Assembly (NCBI RefSeq): GCF_019746015.1
Contig: NZ_JAIESM010000005.1
Coordinates: 1-64,000, forward strand
DNA length: 64,000 nt
Source: Sphingomonas sp.
GTDB lineage: Bacteria; Pseudomonadota; Alphaproteobacteria; Sphingomonadales; Sphingomonadaceae
Reading direction: 5' to 3'
Shown piece by piece: positions 43,502 through 51,105 of this stretch (positions are counted from its first letter, which is position 1; each line of letters starts with the position of its first letter). The notes under the pieces are model-generated. The model saw only the letters and a list, made by a program, of their open reading frames with translations. It did not search any database and was not told the DNA's origin. The position numbers were made by a program, and so were the translations under genes.

Positions 43502-44522
43502 AGTCGTCGTCGCCGCCGCCCATCATGATCGTGCCGTCCTTGGCCAGCGTGCGGGCGATCTGGATCATCGCCTTCTGCGCCTCCAGCACTTCCGACAGGC
43601 GCATCGGGCCGCGCGCTTCCAGCTCGTCGCGGATGCCGTCGGCGGCGCGCGCCGACATGCAGGCCAGGAAGCGGTTGCGGGTCGGCTCGTCCACACCCTT
43701 GAGCGCGCGCACCAGAATGTCGCCATCGACATTGCGGATGAGCGTGCCCAGATTCTTGTCGTCGAGGTCGAGCAGATTTTCGAACACGAACATCGCTTCC
43801 TCGATCGCGCGGGCAACCTCGCGGTCGATCTTGGCCAGCTTGGGCATCACCCGGGCCTCGGTCGCCTTGCGCGCCGACTGCATGATCTTGGCCGCCTCGC
43901 GCGTGCCGCCCAGCATCACGCCGGTGCCGCTCGACCCGGCGCTGATCCGCCGCGACAGCATCGCGCGCAGCGTGTCCATCGCCTCGGGCGTGATCGGCCC
44001 CAGCTTGGCGATGCGGTGGAGCACGTCGGGCTGAACCGCGTCGGGCAGCATCTCGAGCAGCTTGGCGCCGGTAGCGGGGTCGAGATTGGCGATGATGACG
44101 GCGGCGATCTGCGGATGCTCTTTCTCGATCATCGCGGCAATGTCACCCGTGTCGAGCCAGGCGAGCAGGTCGAGCGCGCCGGCATCCTGCGCCGGGGTGA
44201 TGCGGGCAAGCACGCTTTCCGCCTTTTCCGGCCCCAGCGCCCGGTTCATCATCGTTTCGATGCGCGGGCGCGGGTCAAAGCCGATCGCGGTGCGGTCGCG
44301 CGCCTTTTCGACGAAATCGTCGAGCACGGCCTCGACCTCGGTCTCGCTCACATCGGCAACGGCGAACATCGCCTTGCCCAGCTCGCGCACCTCGTCGGGC
44401 TCCAGCTTGCGCAGGATCTCGGCCGCCTCGTCATCGCCGACCAGCATCATCAGCACGGCCGCGCGTTCGACGCCGCTATACTGGCGGACCGCTTCTGCCA
44501 CCTGGGTTTCGATATCAGCCAT
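43494..44522 (-). CDS. fliG: Flagellar motor switch protein FliG
   Basis: A 342-residue rotor protein with the usual three armadillo-like parts: N-terminal GVERAAVLMMLVGDDEAAEILRKLEPDEV, the middle EHPQIAAVIIANLDPATGAKLLEMLPD (EHPQ motif) and the C-terminal torque helix with MFVFENLLDLDDKNLGTLIRNVDGDILVRALKG, which holds the charged residues that face MotA. It shares one base with fliF (TGATG-type coupling) and overlaps fliH by eight. Confidence 0.97.
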   Translation of the reverse strand: MADIETQVAEAVRQYSGVERAAVLMMLVGDDEAAEILRKLEPDEVRELGKAMFAVADVSETEVEAVLDDFVEKARDRTAIGFDPRPRIETMMNRALGPEKAESVLARITPAQDAGALDLLAWLDTGDIAAMIEKEHPQIAAVIIANLDPATGAKLLEMLPDAVQPDVLHRIAKLGPITPEAMDTLRAMLSRRISAGSSGTGVMLGGTREAAKIMQSARKATEARVMPKLAKIDREVARAIEEAMFVFENLLDLDDKNLGTLIRNVDGDILVRALKGVDEPTRNRFLACMSARAADGIRDELEARGPMRLSEVLEAQKAMIQIARTLAKDGTIMMGGGDDDYV

Positions 44523-46306
44523 CAGTTTGCATCCGCCCGGATCATGTCGCGCACGGCCAGCGCCGCCCGCGTGGGGTTGTCGCGCGTGAAGCCGCGCACC
44601 ATGCCGACGCGCTCGTCATAGCTGCGCGCATCCTGCAGCATTTCGATCGACACCGGCACGCGCTGGCCGCGCTCGTCGACCGGTTCGGCGGGGGCCGTCG
44701 GGTCGGCTGGGGCCGGAATGAATCCCTCGGAAGTCATGCCCGGGGCAGCCGCCGCCCCGCCGGAAGCACGCCCTGCCGGGACGCCTGCCTTAGGCGCTTC
44801 GTCGCGCTTCTTCATCAGGCCCTTGGCAATCGGGCGCACCCCGAACAGCAGCACCATCAGCGCGATGAGGATGGCGGTGCCGTTGCGCGCGGCAACCGCA
44901 ACCCAGCCTTCCTCATACCAGGGGGTGGCCTTGTCGAGCGCGCTGGGGCCGGCGAACTTGCGGGCGATCACGGTCACCTGGTCGTTGCGGGTCTGGTCGA
45001 AGCCGACGGCGGTGCGCACCAGCTGATTGATCTGCTGGATCTCGACCGGGCTGCGCGGGCGGCCTTTTTCCGGGTCGCGCAGCAGCACCGCGACCGACAG
45101 GCGCTTGATCCGCCCCGGCACCGCGCGGGTGACCGAGATTTCCTTGTTGAGATCATAAGCGCGGGTGAAGGTTTCAGCGGTCTTGGGCGCGGCGGCGGCG
45201 GCGACAGCGGTATCGGCGGGCGGCGGGTTGGTGCCGGGCGCCGGGTTGGCAGGCGTCGTGCCCGGGGCGGCGGGCGGCGTCTTCGGCGCCGGTGTCACGG
45301 TCGCCGCCGGGGTGGGCGTGTTCGACAATGCGCCGGGAATGCCGCCGGGCTGAGCATTGGCGCCGTCCTTTTCGGACGACCAGTTGCCCTGCTCGGCACG
45401 CAGCGCGCCTTGCTTGTCATAGCTTTCGCGCGTCGCCTGGGTTTCGTCCAGGTCGACATCGGCCTGCACCTCGGCCGAGAAATTGCCAGCACCGACCAGC
45501 GGCGTCAGCAGCTGGGCGAGTTGCTGGCGATATTTCTCCTCGATCCGGCGCTGGAAGTCGATCCGGGCCTGCGCAGCGGCAGAGCCGCCGTCTTCGCCGG
45601 GCGCATGGCTCAGCAGCGCGCCCATCTGGTCGACGATGGTGACGGCGTCGGGCTTCATTCCCGGCACCGACGAGGCGACAAGGTTGATGATCGACGACAC
45701 CTGCGCCTCGGCCAGGCTGCGCCCGGGCTGAAGCTTTACGATCACCGAAGCGGTGGGCGCTGCGCTGTCGCGCACGAACACGCTGGCCTCGGGCATCGCC
45801 AGATGGACGCGCGCTTCGGCGACGGCGTCTATTTCCTGGATCGAGCGGGCCAGTTCGGTCTCGCGCGCCTGGCGCAGCCTTTCGCCTTCCACCGCGCGGC
45901 TCACGCCCATCGGCAGCTGGTCGAGAATGGCATAGCCGCCGGGTGCCGCCTTGGGCAGGCCCTGGCTGGCGAGCAGCATCCGCGCGCGGGAGAAGTCATC
46001 CTCGCCGACCGTCACTGCGCCGGTGCCCTGATCAACCTGGGCGGAGATGTTGGCCTGCTCAAGTGCTGCGACCACGGCGGCCTTGTCGGCATCGGGCAGC
46101 TGCTGGAACAGCGTCTTCTGCGGCGGGGTGGACAGCATCATCCACGCACCGGCAGCGGCAGCGACCAGCGCCAGCATGAACAGCAGCGGCAGGCTGCGCC
46201 GGACCGCCGGCTGGGCGATCAGGCCGCGCAGCTGCGCCAGCGGGTTGGCGAAACGCTCTGCCACGGGGGCGAGCGAGGGCGAAGCGGGGGCGAGTTCTGT
46301 GCTCAT
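44522..46306 (-). CDS. fliF: Flagellar MS-ring protein FliF
   Basis: A 594-residue ring protein with two membrane helices (RRSLPLLFMLALVAAAAGAWMM and NGTAILIALMVLLFGVRPIAKGL). The periplasmic ring-building parts carry QTLFQQLPDADKAAVVAALEQ and PGEDGGSAAAQARIDFQRRIEEKYRQQLAQLL, and a Pro/Ala-rich spacer lies near residue 330. The C-terminal tail that binds FliG (QDARSYDERVGMVRGFTRDNPTRAALAVRDMI) is intact. FliE lies five bases upstream. Confidence 0.96.
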   Translation of the reverse strand: MSTELAPASPSLAPVAERFANPLAQLRGLIAQPAVRRSLPLLFMLALVAAAAGAWMMLSTPPQKTLFQQLPDADKAAVVAALEQANISAQVDQGTGAVTVGEDDFSRARMLLASQGLPKAAPGGYAILDQLPMGVSRAVEGERLRQARETELARSIQEIDAVAEARVHLAMPEASVFVRDSAAPTASVIVKLQPGRSLAEAQVSSIINLVASSVPGMKPDAVTIVDQMGALLSHAPGEDGGSAAAQARIDFQRRIEEKYRQQLAQLLTPLVGAGNFSAEVQADVDLDETQATRESYDKQGALRAEQGNWSSEKDGANAQPGGIPGALSNTPTPAATVTPAPKTPPAAPGTTPANPAPGTNPPPADTAVAAAAAPKTAETFTRAYDLNKEISVTRAVPGRIKRLSVAVLLRDPEKGRPRSPVEIQQINQLVRTAVGFDQTRNDQVTVIARKFAGPSALDKATPWYEEGWVAVAARNGTAILIALMVLLFGVRPIAKGLMKKRDEAPKAGVPAGRASGGAAAAPGMTSEGFIPAPADPTAPAEPVDERGQRVPVSIEMLQDARSYDERVGMVRGFTRDNPTRAALAVRDMIRADAN

Positions 46307-46311
46307 CTATC

Positions 46312-46674
46312 TCACACCGGCATGCTCATGATGTCCTTGTAGGCGGACAGCAATTTGTTGCGGACCTGCAGCGTTGCCTCGAACGCCACCGACGATTCCT
46401 GGCGCGCCAGCATCACCTTGGCGATGTCGACGGTTTCGCCGCGTTCATAAGCGCTGCTCGCCTCGCTGGCGCGCGTCTGGGTCTGATTGACCGAGTGCAG
46501 CGCGTCCTGCATCGTCGCGGCAAAGCTTTTGGCGGGGGCTGCCGTGGGGGCAGCGCCGGGCACGCCGGTTACCTGCTGGTTGGCACGCTGCAGCGCCTGG
46601 TTGCGCTCCAGAATCTGTGCACGCAGCGCCAGCACCCGGTCGATGCCGCCGCCGCCGATACCATTCACGCTCAT
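46312..46674 (-). CDS. fliE: Flagellar hook-basal body complex protein FliE
   Basis: A 120-residue protein whose C-terminal two thirds match FliE (SFAATMQDALHSVNQTQTRASEASSAYERGE, then LARQESSVAFEATLQVRNKLLSAYKDIMSMPV). FliE joins the MS ring to the rod. It starts inside the flbD stop (4-base overlap). Confidence 0.93.
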   Translation of the reverse strand: MSVNGIGGGGIDRVLALRAQILERNQALQRANQQVTGVPGAAPTAAPAKSFAATMQDALHSVNQTQTRASEASSAYERGETVDIAKVMLARQESSVAFEATLQVRNKLLSAYKDIMSMPV

Positions 46675-47954
46675 GCCGACACCGCCTTGCTAGCGTTGAA
46701 ACGGGTGATGTCCTCGCCCTGCTCGCGCGCCTTGGCGAGGCGGTAGCGCAGGGTCCGTTCGGAAATGCCCAGCCGTCGCGCGGTCTCGACGCGGCTGCCG
46801 CCACAGGCGGCCAGCGTCTCGCGGATCGCCTGGAACTCGCTCATCTGAACGATGTTGCTCAGCGTTTCGGGCGCGGGCGCCTGAACGCGCGGCGCGGGTG
46901 CTGCCGCGCGGTCGAACAGGATGTGGTCGGCGGTGATGGTGTCGCCGCCGGCGAACAGCAGCGCGCGCTGGATGACATTTTCCAGCTCGCGCACATTGCC
47001 GGGCCAGTCATGCGCCAGCAGCGCCGCAACCGCGCTTGCATCGGGCCACGGCACCACCGAACGGTTGCCGGCATGGCGCAGAATCAGCGTTGCGGTGAGC
47101 GCAGGGATATCCTCGCGCCGCTCGGCCAGCGGCTTGGTGGCCAGCGGAAACACCGAGAGGCGATAATAAAGGTCGGCACGGAACCGGCCAGCGGCAACCT
47201 CGCCCTGCAGATCGCGGTTGGCGCAGGCGATCACCCGCACGTCGATCGGCACCGGGGTGGAGGCGCCCAGCGGGATCACCTCGCGCTCCTGCAGAGCGCG
47301 CAGCAGCTTGGCCTGAAGGTTGAGCGGCATTTCGGCGATTTCGTCGAGCAGCAGCGTGCCGCCATCGGCCGCGCGGAAAAACCCCTCGCCGCCCGAGGAG
47401 GCGCCGGTGAACGCGCCCTTCTGGTGCCCGAACAGCAATGCCTCGAGCATGGTTTCGGGGAGTGCGGCGCAGTTGATGGCAACGAACGCGCCATCGCGCC
47501 GCGCCGATGCCTGGTGAATGGTGCGGGCAAGCACTTCCTTGCCGGTGCCGGTCGGCCCGTTGATGGGCACGGTGATGTCGGCCTGGGCAACGCGTTCGGC
47601 CAGTGCATAGAGCGCGAGGCTCTCGGGATCGGCGGCGGTCGGCGCTTCGGCCCCGGCGAGCAGCGCGCGGACAAAGGCATCACCGATTGCCGCTTCTTCG
47701 GCCGGATAGGCAATGCGCGACGGGGCGCCATCACGGCCGGGCTGGATGAAGCGGCCTTCGGTGCCGGCAATCACGGTGCGGGCCGGGGCCGGTGGCACTT
47801 CGCCGTCGGCGATCAGATACATCGCGCCGGGCATCGGCTTGCCATCCTCGAACGAGCCGATCGCAAAGCCCTGCGCGCGCAGCGACGAGACGAGCGCATA
47901 TTTCTGGCGGATTACGGCCGCAGACGGAAAGATCGAACGCATCATGCCCCCCAT
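46671..47954 (-). CDS. flbD: Sigma-54-dependent flagellar activator (FlbD/FleQ-type)
   Basis: A 427-residue bacterial enhancer-binding protein. The AAA+ domain has the Walker A GPTGTGKE, the sigma-54 contact loop GAFTGA (in LLFGHQKGAFTGASSGGEG), Walker B GGTLLLDEIAEMP and the R-finger region FRADLYYRLSVFPL. A Fis-type helix-turn-helix ends the protein (ETARRLGISERTLRYRLAKAREQ). The N-terminal 120 residues do not show a receiver Asp pocket, so control may not be by phosphorylation. Starts at 47945 or 47942 are alternatives. It heads the fli operon and likely activates the sigma-54 promoters at 54.09 and 56.97 kb. Confidence 0.9.
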   Translation of the reverse strand: MGGMMRSIFPSAAVIRQKYALVSSLRAQGFAIGSFEDGKPMPGAMYLIADGEVPPAPARTVIAGTEGRFIQPGRDGAPSRIAYPAEEAAIGDAFVRALLAGAEAPTAADPESLALYALAERVAQADITVPINGPTGTGKEVLARTIHQASARRDGAFVAINCAALPETMLEALLFGHQKGAFTGASSGGEGFFRAADGGTLLLDEIAEMPLNLQAKLLRALQEREVIPLGASTPVPIDVRVIACANRDLQGEVAAGRFRADLYYRLSVFPLATKPLAERREDIPALTATLILRHAGNRSVVPWPDASAVAALLAHDWPGNVRELENVIQRALLFAGGDTITADHILFDRAAAPAPRVQAPAPETLSNIVQMSEFQAIRETLAACGGSRVETARRLGISERTLRYRLAKAREQGEDITRFNASKAVSA

Positions 47955-47982
47955 TGGTCTGCTCGTGATGCGGCGTTCGTGG

Positions 47983-47997
47983 TAAACCGATGGTTAA
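47983..47997 (-). promoter_or_regulatory. CtrA-like box upstream of flbD
   Basis: Minus strand reads TTAA-CCATCGG-TTTA, one mismatch from the CtrA consensus TTAA-N7-TTAA, with 28 bases between it and the flbD start codon. CtrA controls early flagellar operons in many alphaproteobacteria. In GC-rich DNA such an AT pattern is rare. Confidence 0.5.
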
Positions 47998-48051
47998 TTC
48001 CGGCCGCGAAACGGCAAGTTTTTTCCGCTGTTGCCGCCGTGCCGCACCTAT

Positions 48052-48066
48052 TGGCGTTCCGTGTGC
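48052..48066 (+). promoter_or_regulatory. Possible sigma-54 promoter of the first flagellin
   Basis: TGGCGTTCCGTGTGC keeps TGGC at -24 and TGC at -12 with correct spacing, but deviates inside. A sigma-28-like element lies closer to the gene (48117-48143), so this one may be minor. Confidence 0.35.
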
Positions 48067-48116
48067 CTGCAAATCACTGCCGGCAGGGGGTTGCACGTGG
48101 GCGTGAACGAAATCGC

Positions 48117-48143
48117 TTAATCCGCTCCGCAAAGGGTCGTTCT
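48117..48143 (+). promoter_or_regulatory. Sigma-28 (FliA)-type promoter of flagellin 1
   Basis: TTAA (48117-48120), exactly 15 bases, GTCGTTCT (48136-48143). The -10 octamer is identical to that before flgM, and the -35 is the same as that of flagellin 2. The ATG is 69 bases downstream. Confidence 0.6.
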
Positions 48144-48211
48144 CCCTGCTGACGGCGCAGTCTTCCGGTGGGGGGGCGGCGGAACAAACGTCACTAACAG
48201 GAGATCGGACA

Positions 48212-49036
48212 ATGACTGTTATCGGGACCAACATCAGCTCGCTGCGCGCGTCGAACGCTTCGACCAAGGCGACCCAGATGCTGCAGAGCAGCATGGAGCG
48301 CCTGTCGACCGGCAAGCGCATCAACTCGGCCAAGGACGACGCGGCCGGCCTCGCCATCGCTTCGTCGATGACCTCGCAGATCCGTGGCATGAACCAGGGC
48401 ATCCGCAACGCCAATGACGGCATTTCGCTGGCGCAGACCGCGGAAGGCGCGCTGGAAGAAGTCAACAACATGCTGCAGCGCATGCGCGAACTGACCGTGC
48501 AGGCTGCCAACGGCACCTATCAGACCACCGACGTCGCCAACATCACCGCTGAAAAGGATGCGCTTGCCGCGCAGATCAACTCGGTGATCGCAAACACCGA
48601 CTTCAACGGCAAGAACCTGTTCTCGACCGCGACCAACACGATCACGGTCCAGGCGGGCTCGTCCGCCAGCGACACCATCGACATCAACCTGCCCGAACTC
48701 GACGTTGCGGGCGGTGACCTCGCTGGTGTGGTGACGTTCGGTGCAACCCCGGCGGCCGTGGCCGGCGCGACGCTGGCTGACTATGACACGGCGATCGCCG
48801 CCGTCAGCACCGCGCGTGCAGACCTGGGTGCTTCGCAGAACCGTCTGCAGTCGGCGGTCAACAACCTGACCAACAATGCGACCAACCTGGCCGACGCGCG
48901 CAGCCGCATCGAAGACGTCGACTTCTCGACCGAAACGACGGCGCTCGCCAAGGCGCAGATCCTGAGCCAGGCGTCGACCGCGATGCTGAGTCAGGCCAAC
49001 CAGTCGCAGCAGGGCGTGCTCCAGCTGCTGCGCTAA
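48212..49036 (+). CDS. fliC: Flagellin 1
   Basis: A 274-residue flagellin with the conserved N-terminal D0/D1 ([24 protein letters not shown] ... [24 protein letters not shown]) and C-terminal D0 ([45 protein letters not shown]). The variable middle is very short, so the filament lacks large surface domains. AGGAG precedes ATG 48212. A second flagellin follows 254 bases downstream. The gene lies divergently from flbD. Confidence 0.97.
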   Translation: MTVIGTNISSLRASNASTKATQMLQSSMERLSTGKRINSAKDDAAGLAIASSMTSQIRGMNQGIRNANDGISLAQTAEGALEEVNNMLQRMRELTVQAANGTYQTTDVANITAEKDALAAQINSVIANTDFNGKNLFSTATNTITVQAGSSASDTIDINLPELDVAGGDLAGVVTFGATPAAVAGATLADYDTAIAAVSTARADLGASQNRLQSAVNNLTNNATNLADARSRIEDVDFSTETTALAKAQILSQASTAMLSQANQSQQGVLQLLR

Positions 49037-49106
49037 TATCGGCTACGCCCCCGCCCTCCCCCCTTCCTGGGGCGGGGGCGACCAGCCCTTCGCCAGAGGG
49101 GCAACG

Positions 49107-49144
49107 AACCCCGGTCGCCATGCGCGGCCGGGGTTTTCGTTTTC
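49107..49144 (+). terminator. Intrinsic terminator after flagellin 1
   Basis: AACCCCGG (49107-49114) pairs with CCGGGGTT (49128-49135) across a 13-base loop, followed by a T-rich tract to 49144. Confidence 0.85.
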
Positions 49145-49203
49145 GGGCAATAAAACATCGTAGAAATCGCAGGATCATCGCCGCAATTGATCTGCAATTT
49201 TAT

Positions 49204-49230
49204 TTAAACATTTCGGTTTACGGTCGTTTA
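49204..49230 (+). promoter_or_regulatory. Sigma-28 (FliA)-type promoter of flagellin 2
   Basis: TTAA (49204-49207), 15 bases, GTCGTTTA (49223-49230); an overlapping TAAA would leave a 14-base spacer. Same form and distance from the ATG (about 60 bases) as for flagellin 1. No correctly spaced sigma-54 element was found here. Confidence 0.55.
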
Positions 49231-49289
49231 CCAAGACAGGGGAACTATGCATCGGGGTTTTTCCGGTGCCTCAGGAAGGGGACATGACC

Positions 49290-50114
49290 ATGTCTGTTAT
49301 CGGAGCGAATATGAGCGCGCTGCGCGCGTCGAACGCGTCGGTGGATGCGGCGGAAATGCTGAAGACCAGCATGGAACGCCTGTCGACCGGCAAGCGCATC
49401 AATTCCGCCAAGGACGATGCGGCAGGGCTCGCGATCACCCAGTCGATGACCGCGCAGATCCGCGGCATGGCGCAGGGCATCCGCAACACCAATGACGGCA
49501 TCTCGCTGATGCAGACCGCCGAAGGTGCGCTGGGCGAGATTGGCAACATGCTGCAGCGCATGCGCGAACTGCAGGTGCAGGCCGCCAATGGCACCTATCA
49601 GAACACCGACATCGCCAATATCACGGCCGAGCAGGACGCGCTCGCCAGCCAGATCAACGCGATTGTCGCCAACAGCCAGTTCAACGGCGTGAACCTGTTT
49701 GCCACCGCCGCCAACGATATTGACCTCCAGGCCGGTGCCACGGCGACCGATGTGATCACGGTATCGCTGCCCCAGCTCGATGCGGCGGGTAGTGGGTTGA
49801 CCACGGTGATGACCTTCGGCGCCACGCCGGCCGCCCTCGCTGGCGCGGCGCTGGCGGATTATGACACGGCGATCGGCGCGATCAGCACGGCACGCGCCGC
49901 GCTGGGTGCGACCCAGAACCGGCTCCAGTCGACCGCCAACAACCTGACCAACAACCTCACCAACCTGTCCGACGCGCGCAGCCGGATCGAGGATGTCGAT
50001 TTCTCGACCGAGACGACGGCGCTCGCCAAGGCGCAGATCCTGAGCCAGGCATCGACCGCGATGGTGGCGCAGGCCAACCAGTCGCAGCAGGGCGTGATGC
50101 AGCTGCTGCGCTAG
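49290..50114 (+). CDS. Flagellin 2
   Basis: A 274-residue flagellin, the same length as flagellin 1 and closely related through both ends ([23 protein letters not shown] ... [22 protein letters not shown]), with most differences around residues 120-200. ATG 49290 gives the family start MSVIGAN; ATG 49284 is two codons earlier and slightly closer to GGAAGGGG. The pair probably arose by tandem duplication. It is followed by a palindromic repeat and a terminator. Confidence 0.96.
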   Translation: MSVIGANMSALRASNASVDAAEMLKTSMERLSTGKRINSAKDDAAGLAITQSMTAQIRGMAQGIRNTNDGISLMQTAEGALGEIGNMLQRMRELQVQAANGTYQNTDIANITAEQDALASQINAIVANSQFNGVNLFATAANDIDLQAGATATDVITVSLPQLDAAGSGLTTVMTFGATPAALAGAALADYDTAIGAISTARAALGATQNRLQSTANNLTNNLTNLSDARSRIEDVDFSTETTALAKAQILSQASTAMVAQANQSQQGVMQLLR

Positions 50115-50119
50115 GGCTG

Positions 50120-50281
50120 GTTTCAGCTTTAGCTGAAACGGTGACGGTGCCGGCCCGCTCCCCCACCCGGGGGCACCCCACAAAGTAGTACTTTGTGGGG
50201 ACCCCGACGGCCTCCCATAGAATACTGCCGTTGGGAGGCCGGGTAGGGGAGCGGGCCGGGGCCGTTTCAGCGAAGCTGAAA
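50120..50281. repeat. Composite palindromic repeat, copy 2 (inverted relative to copy 1, nested palindrome)
   Basis: Core arms 50149-50170 and 50239-50260 (one internal mismatch plus the outer end) enclose the 25-base CCCCACAAAGTA-G-TACTTTGTGGGG palindrome (50176-50200) and the GGCCTCCCA/TGGGAGGCC hairpin (50209-50240), in the reverse order of copy 1. It is flanked by two small hairpins, GTTTCAGCT-TT-AGCTGAAAC (50120-50139) and TTTCAGC-GAA-GCTGAAA (50265-50281), which together look like inverted terminal repeats. It lies between flagellin 2 and its terminator, convergent to fliA. Confidence 0.9.
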
Positions 50282-50299
50282 AAGACTCTTCCCGACTCG

Positions 50300-50340
50300 A
50301 AAACCCCCGGCCAGGCAAGGCGCCCGGCCGGGGTTTTCTT
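50300..50340 (+). terminator. Intrinsic terminator after flagellin 2
   Basis: AAAACCCC-C-GGCC (50300-50312) pairs with GGCCGGGGTTTT (50326-50337), one-base bulge, followed by CTT. It lies 186 bases after the stop because the palindromic repeat is in between. In the other direction it may also serve fliA. Confidence 0.8.
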
Positions 50341-50364
50341 ATGCAATCCGGCGAAGGGTCTGGA

Positions 50365-51105
50365 TCAGATGCGGCGGGCCAGCGCGCGCTTCAGCCGGTC
50401 ATGCGCTGCCTTTTTGATCTGGCAGACGCGCGCCGAGCCCACGCCCAGCACCTGGCCGATTTCCTCCAGGTTCAGTTCCTCGACATAGTAAAGCTGGATC
50501 ACCTGCGCCTCGCGCTCGGGCAGCGCGGCGATCGCGGCGACCAGCGCCTCGCGCAGATCGGCTTCGGCCAGCTGGTCGAAGGCATTGGCCTCGTCGCTGG
50601 CGAACAGCGCCGATTCGTCGGAATAGACATCGTCGAGCGGCGCCATGATCACCGGCTCGGCGGCGGCATAATCGGTGCGCAGCTTGTCGGTGCTCACGCC
50701 CAGCCGGGCAGCGATGCTGGCCTCGTCGGGCCGGGCGCCGGTCTCGTTGGTCAGCGCGGCCACCGTTTCCTGATAGGCCTTGCGCCGCCGCATCGCGCCG
50801 CGCGTCAGCGTCGCCTGGCGGCGCAGCTCGTCGATCATCGCCCCGCGCACGCGGGTGACGAGATATTGCTCGAAGGTCACCTGACCGCGATCCTCGAAGG
50901 TCTGCGCGGCCTCGACCAGCGCGACCAGGCCGATCTGGATCAGATCCTCCACCTCCACCGCGCTCGACATGCTGCCATGCACATGCCAGGCGAGCCGGCG
51001 CACCAGCGGCGCGTGGCGCCGGGCCAGCGCGGCCAGATCGGGCGCCGCGCCGCGGCGATAGGTCAGCGGCTGGGCGCCGGCGAACTGATGGGCGATCGCG
51101 TTCAT
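50365..51105 (-). CDS. fliA: RNA polymerase sigma factor FliA (sigma-28)
   Basis: A 246-residue sigma factor with region 2 (VEDLIQIGLVALVEAAQTFEDRGQVTFEQYLVTRVRGAMIDELR), region 3 and region 4 helix-turn-helix (LPEREAQVIQLYYVEELNLEEIGQVLGVGSARVCQIKKAAHDRL), and no region 1.1. This is the FliA group. It directs late flagellar genes and is held by FlgM, encoded 3.4 kb away. It overlaps the flhA stop by four bases, so it is made together with FlhA from the sigma-54 promoter at 54.09 kb. Confidence 0.95.
   Translation of the reverse strand: MNAIAHQFAGAQPLTYRRGAAPDLAALARRHAPLVRRLAWHVHGSMSSAVEVEDLIQIGLVALVEAAQTFEDRGQVTFEQYLVTRVRGAMIDELRRQATLTRGAMRRRKAYQETVAALTNETGARPDEASIAARLGVSTDKLRTDYAAAEPVIMAPLDDVYSDESALFASDEANAFDQLAEADLREALVAAIAALPEREAQVIQLYYVEELNLEEIGQVLGVGSARVCQIKKAAHDRLKRALARRI

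Noticed and set aside
48080..48096. CGGCAGGGGGTTGCA as a sigma-54 promoter before flagellin 1
   Set aside because: The -24 to -12 distance is one base too short, which abolishes sigma-54 recognition.
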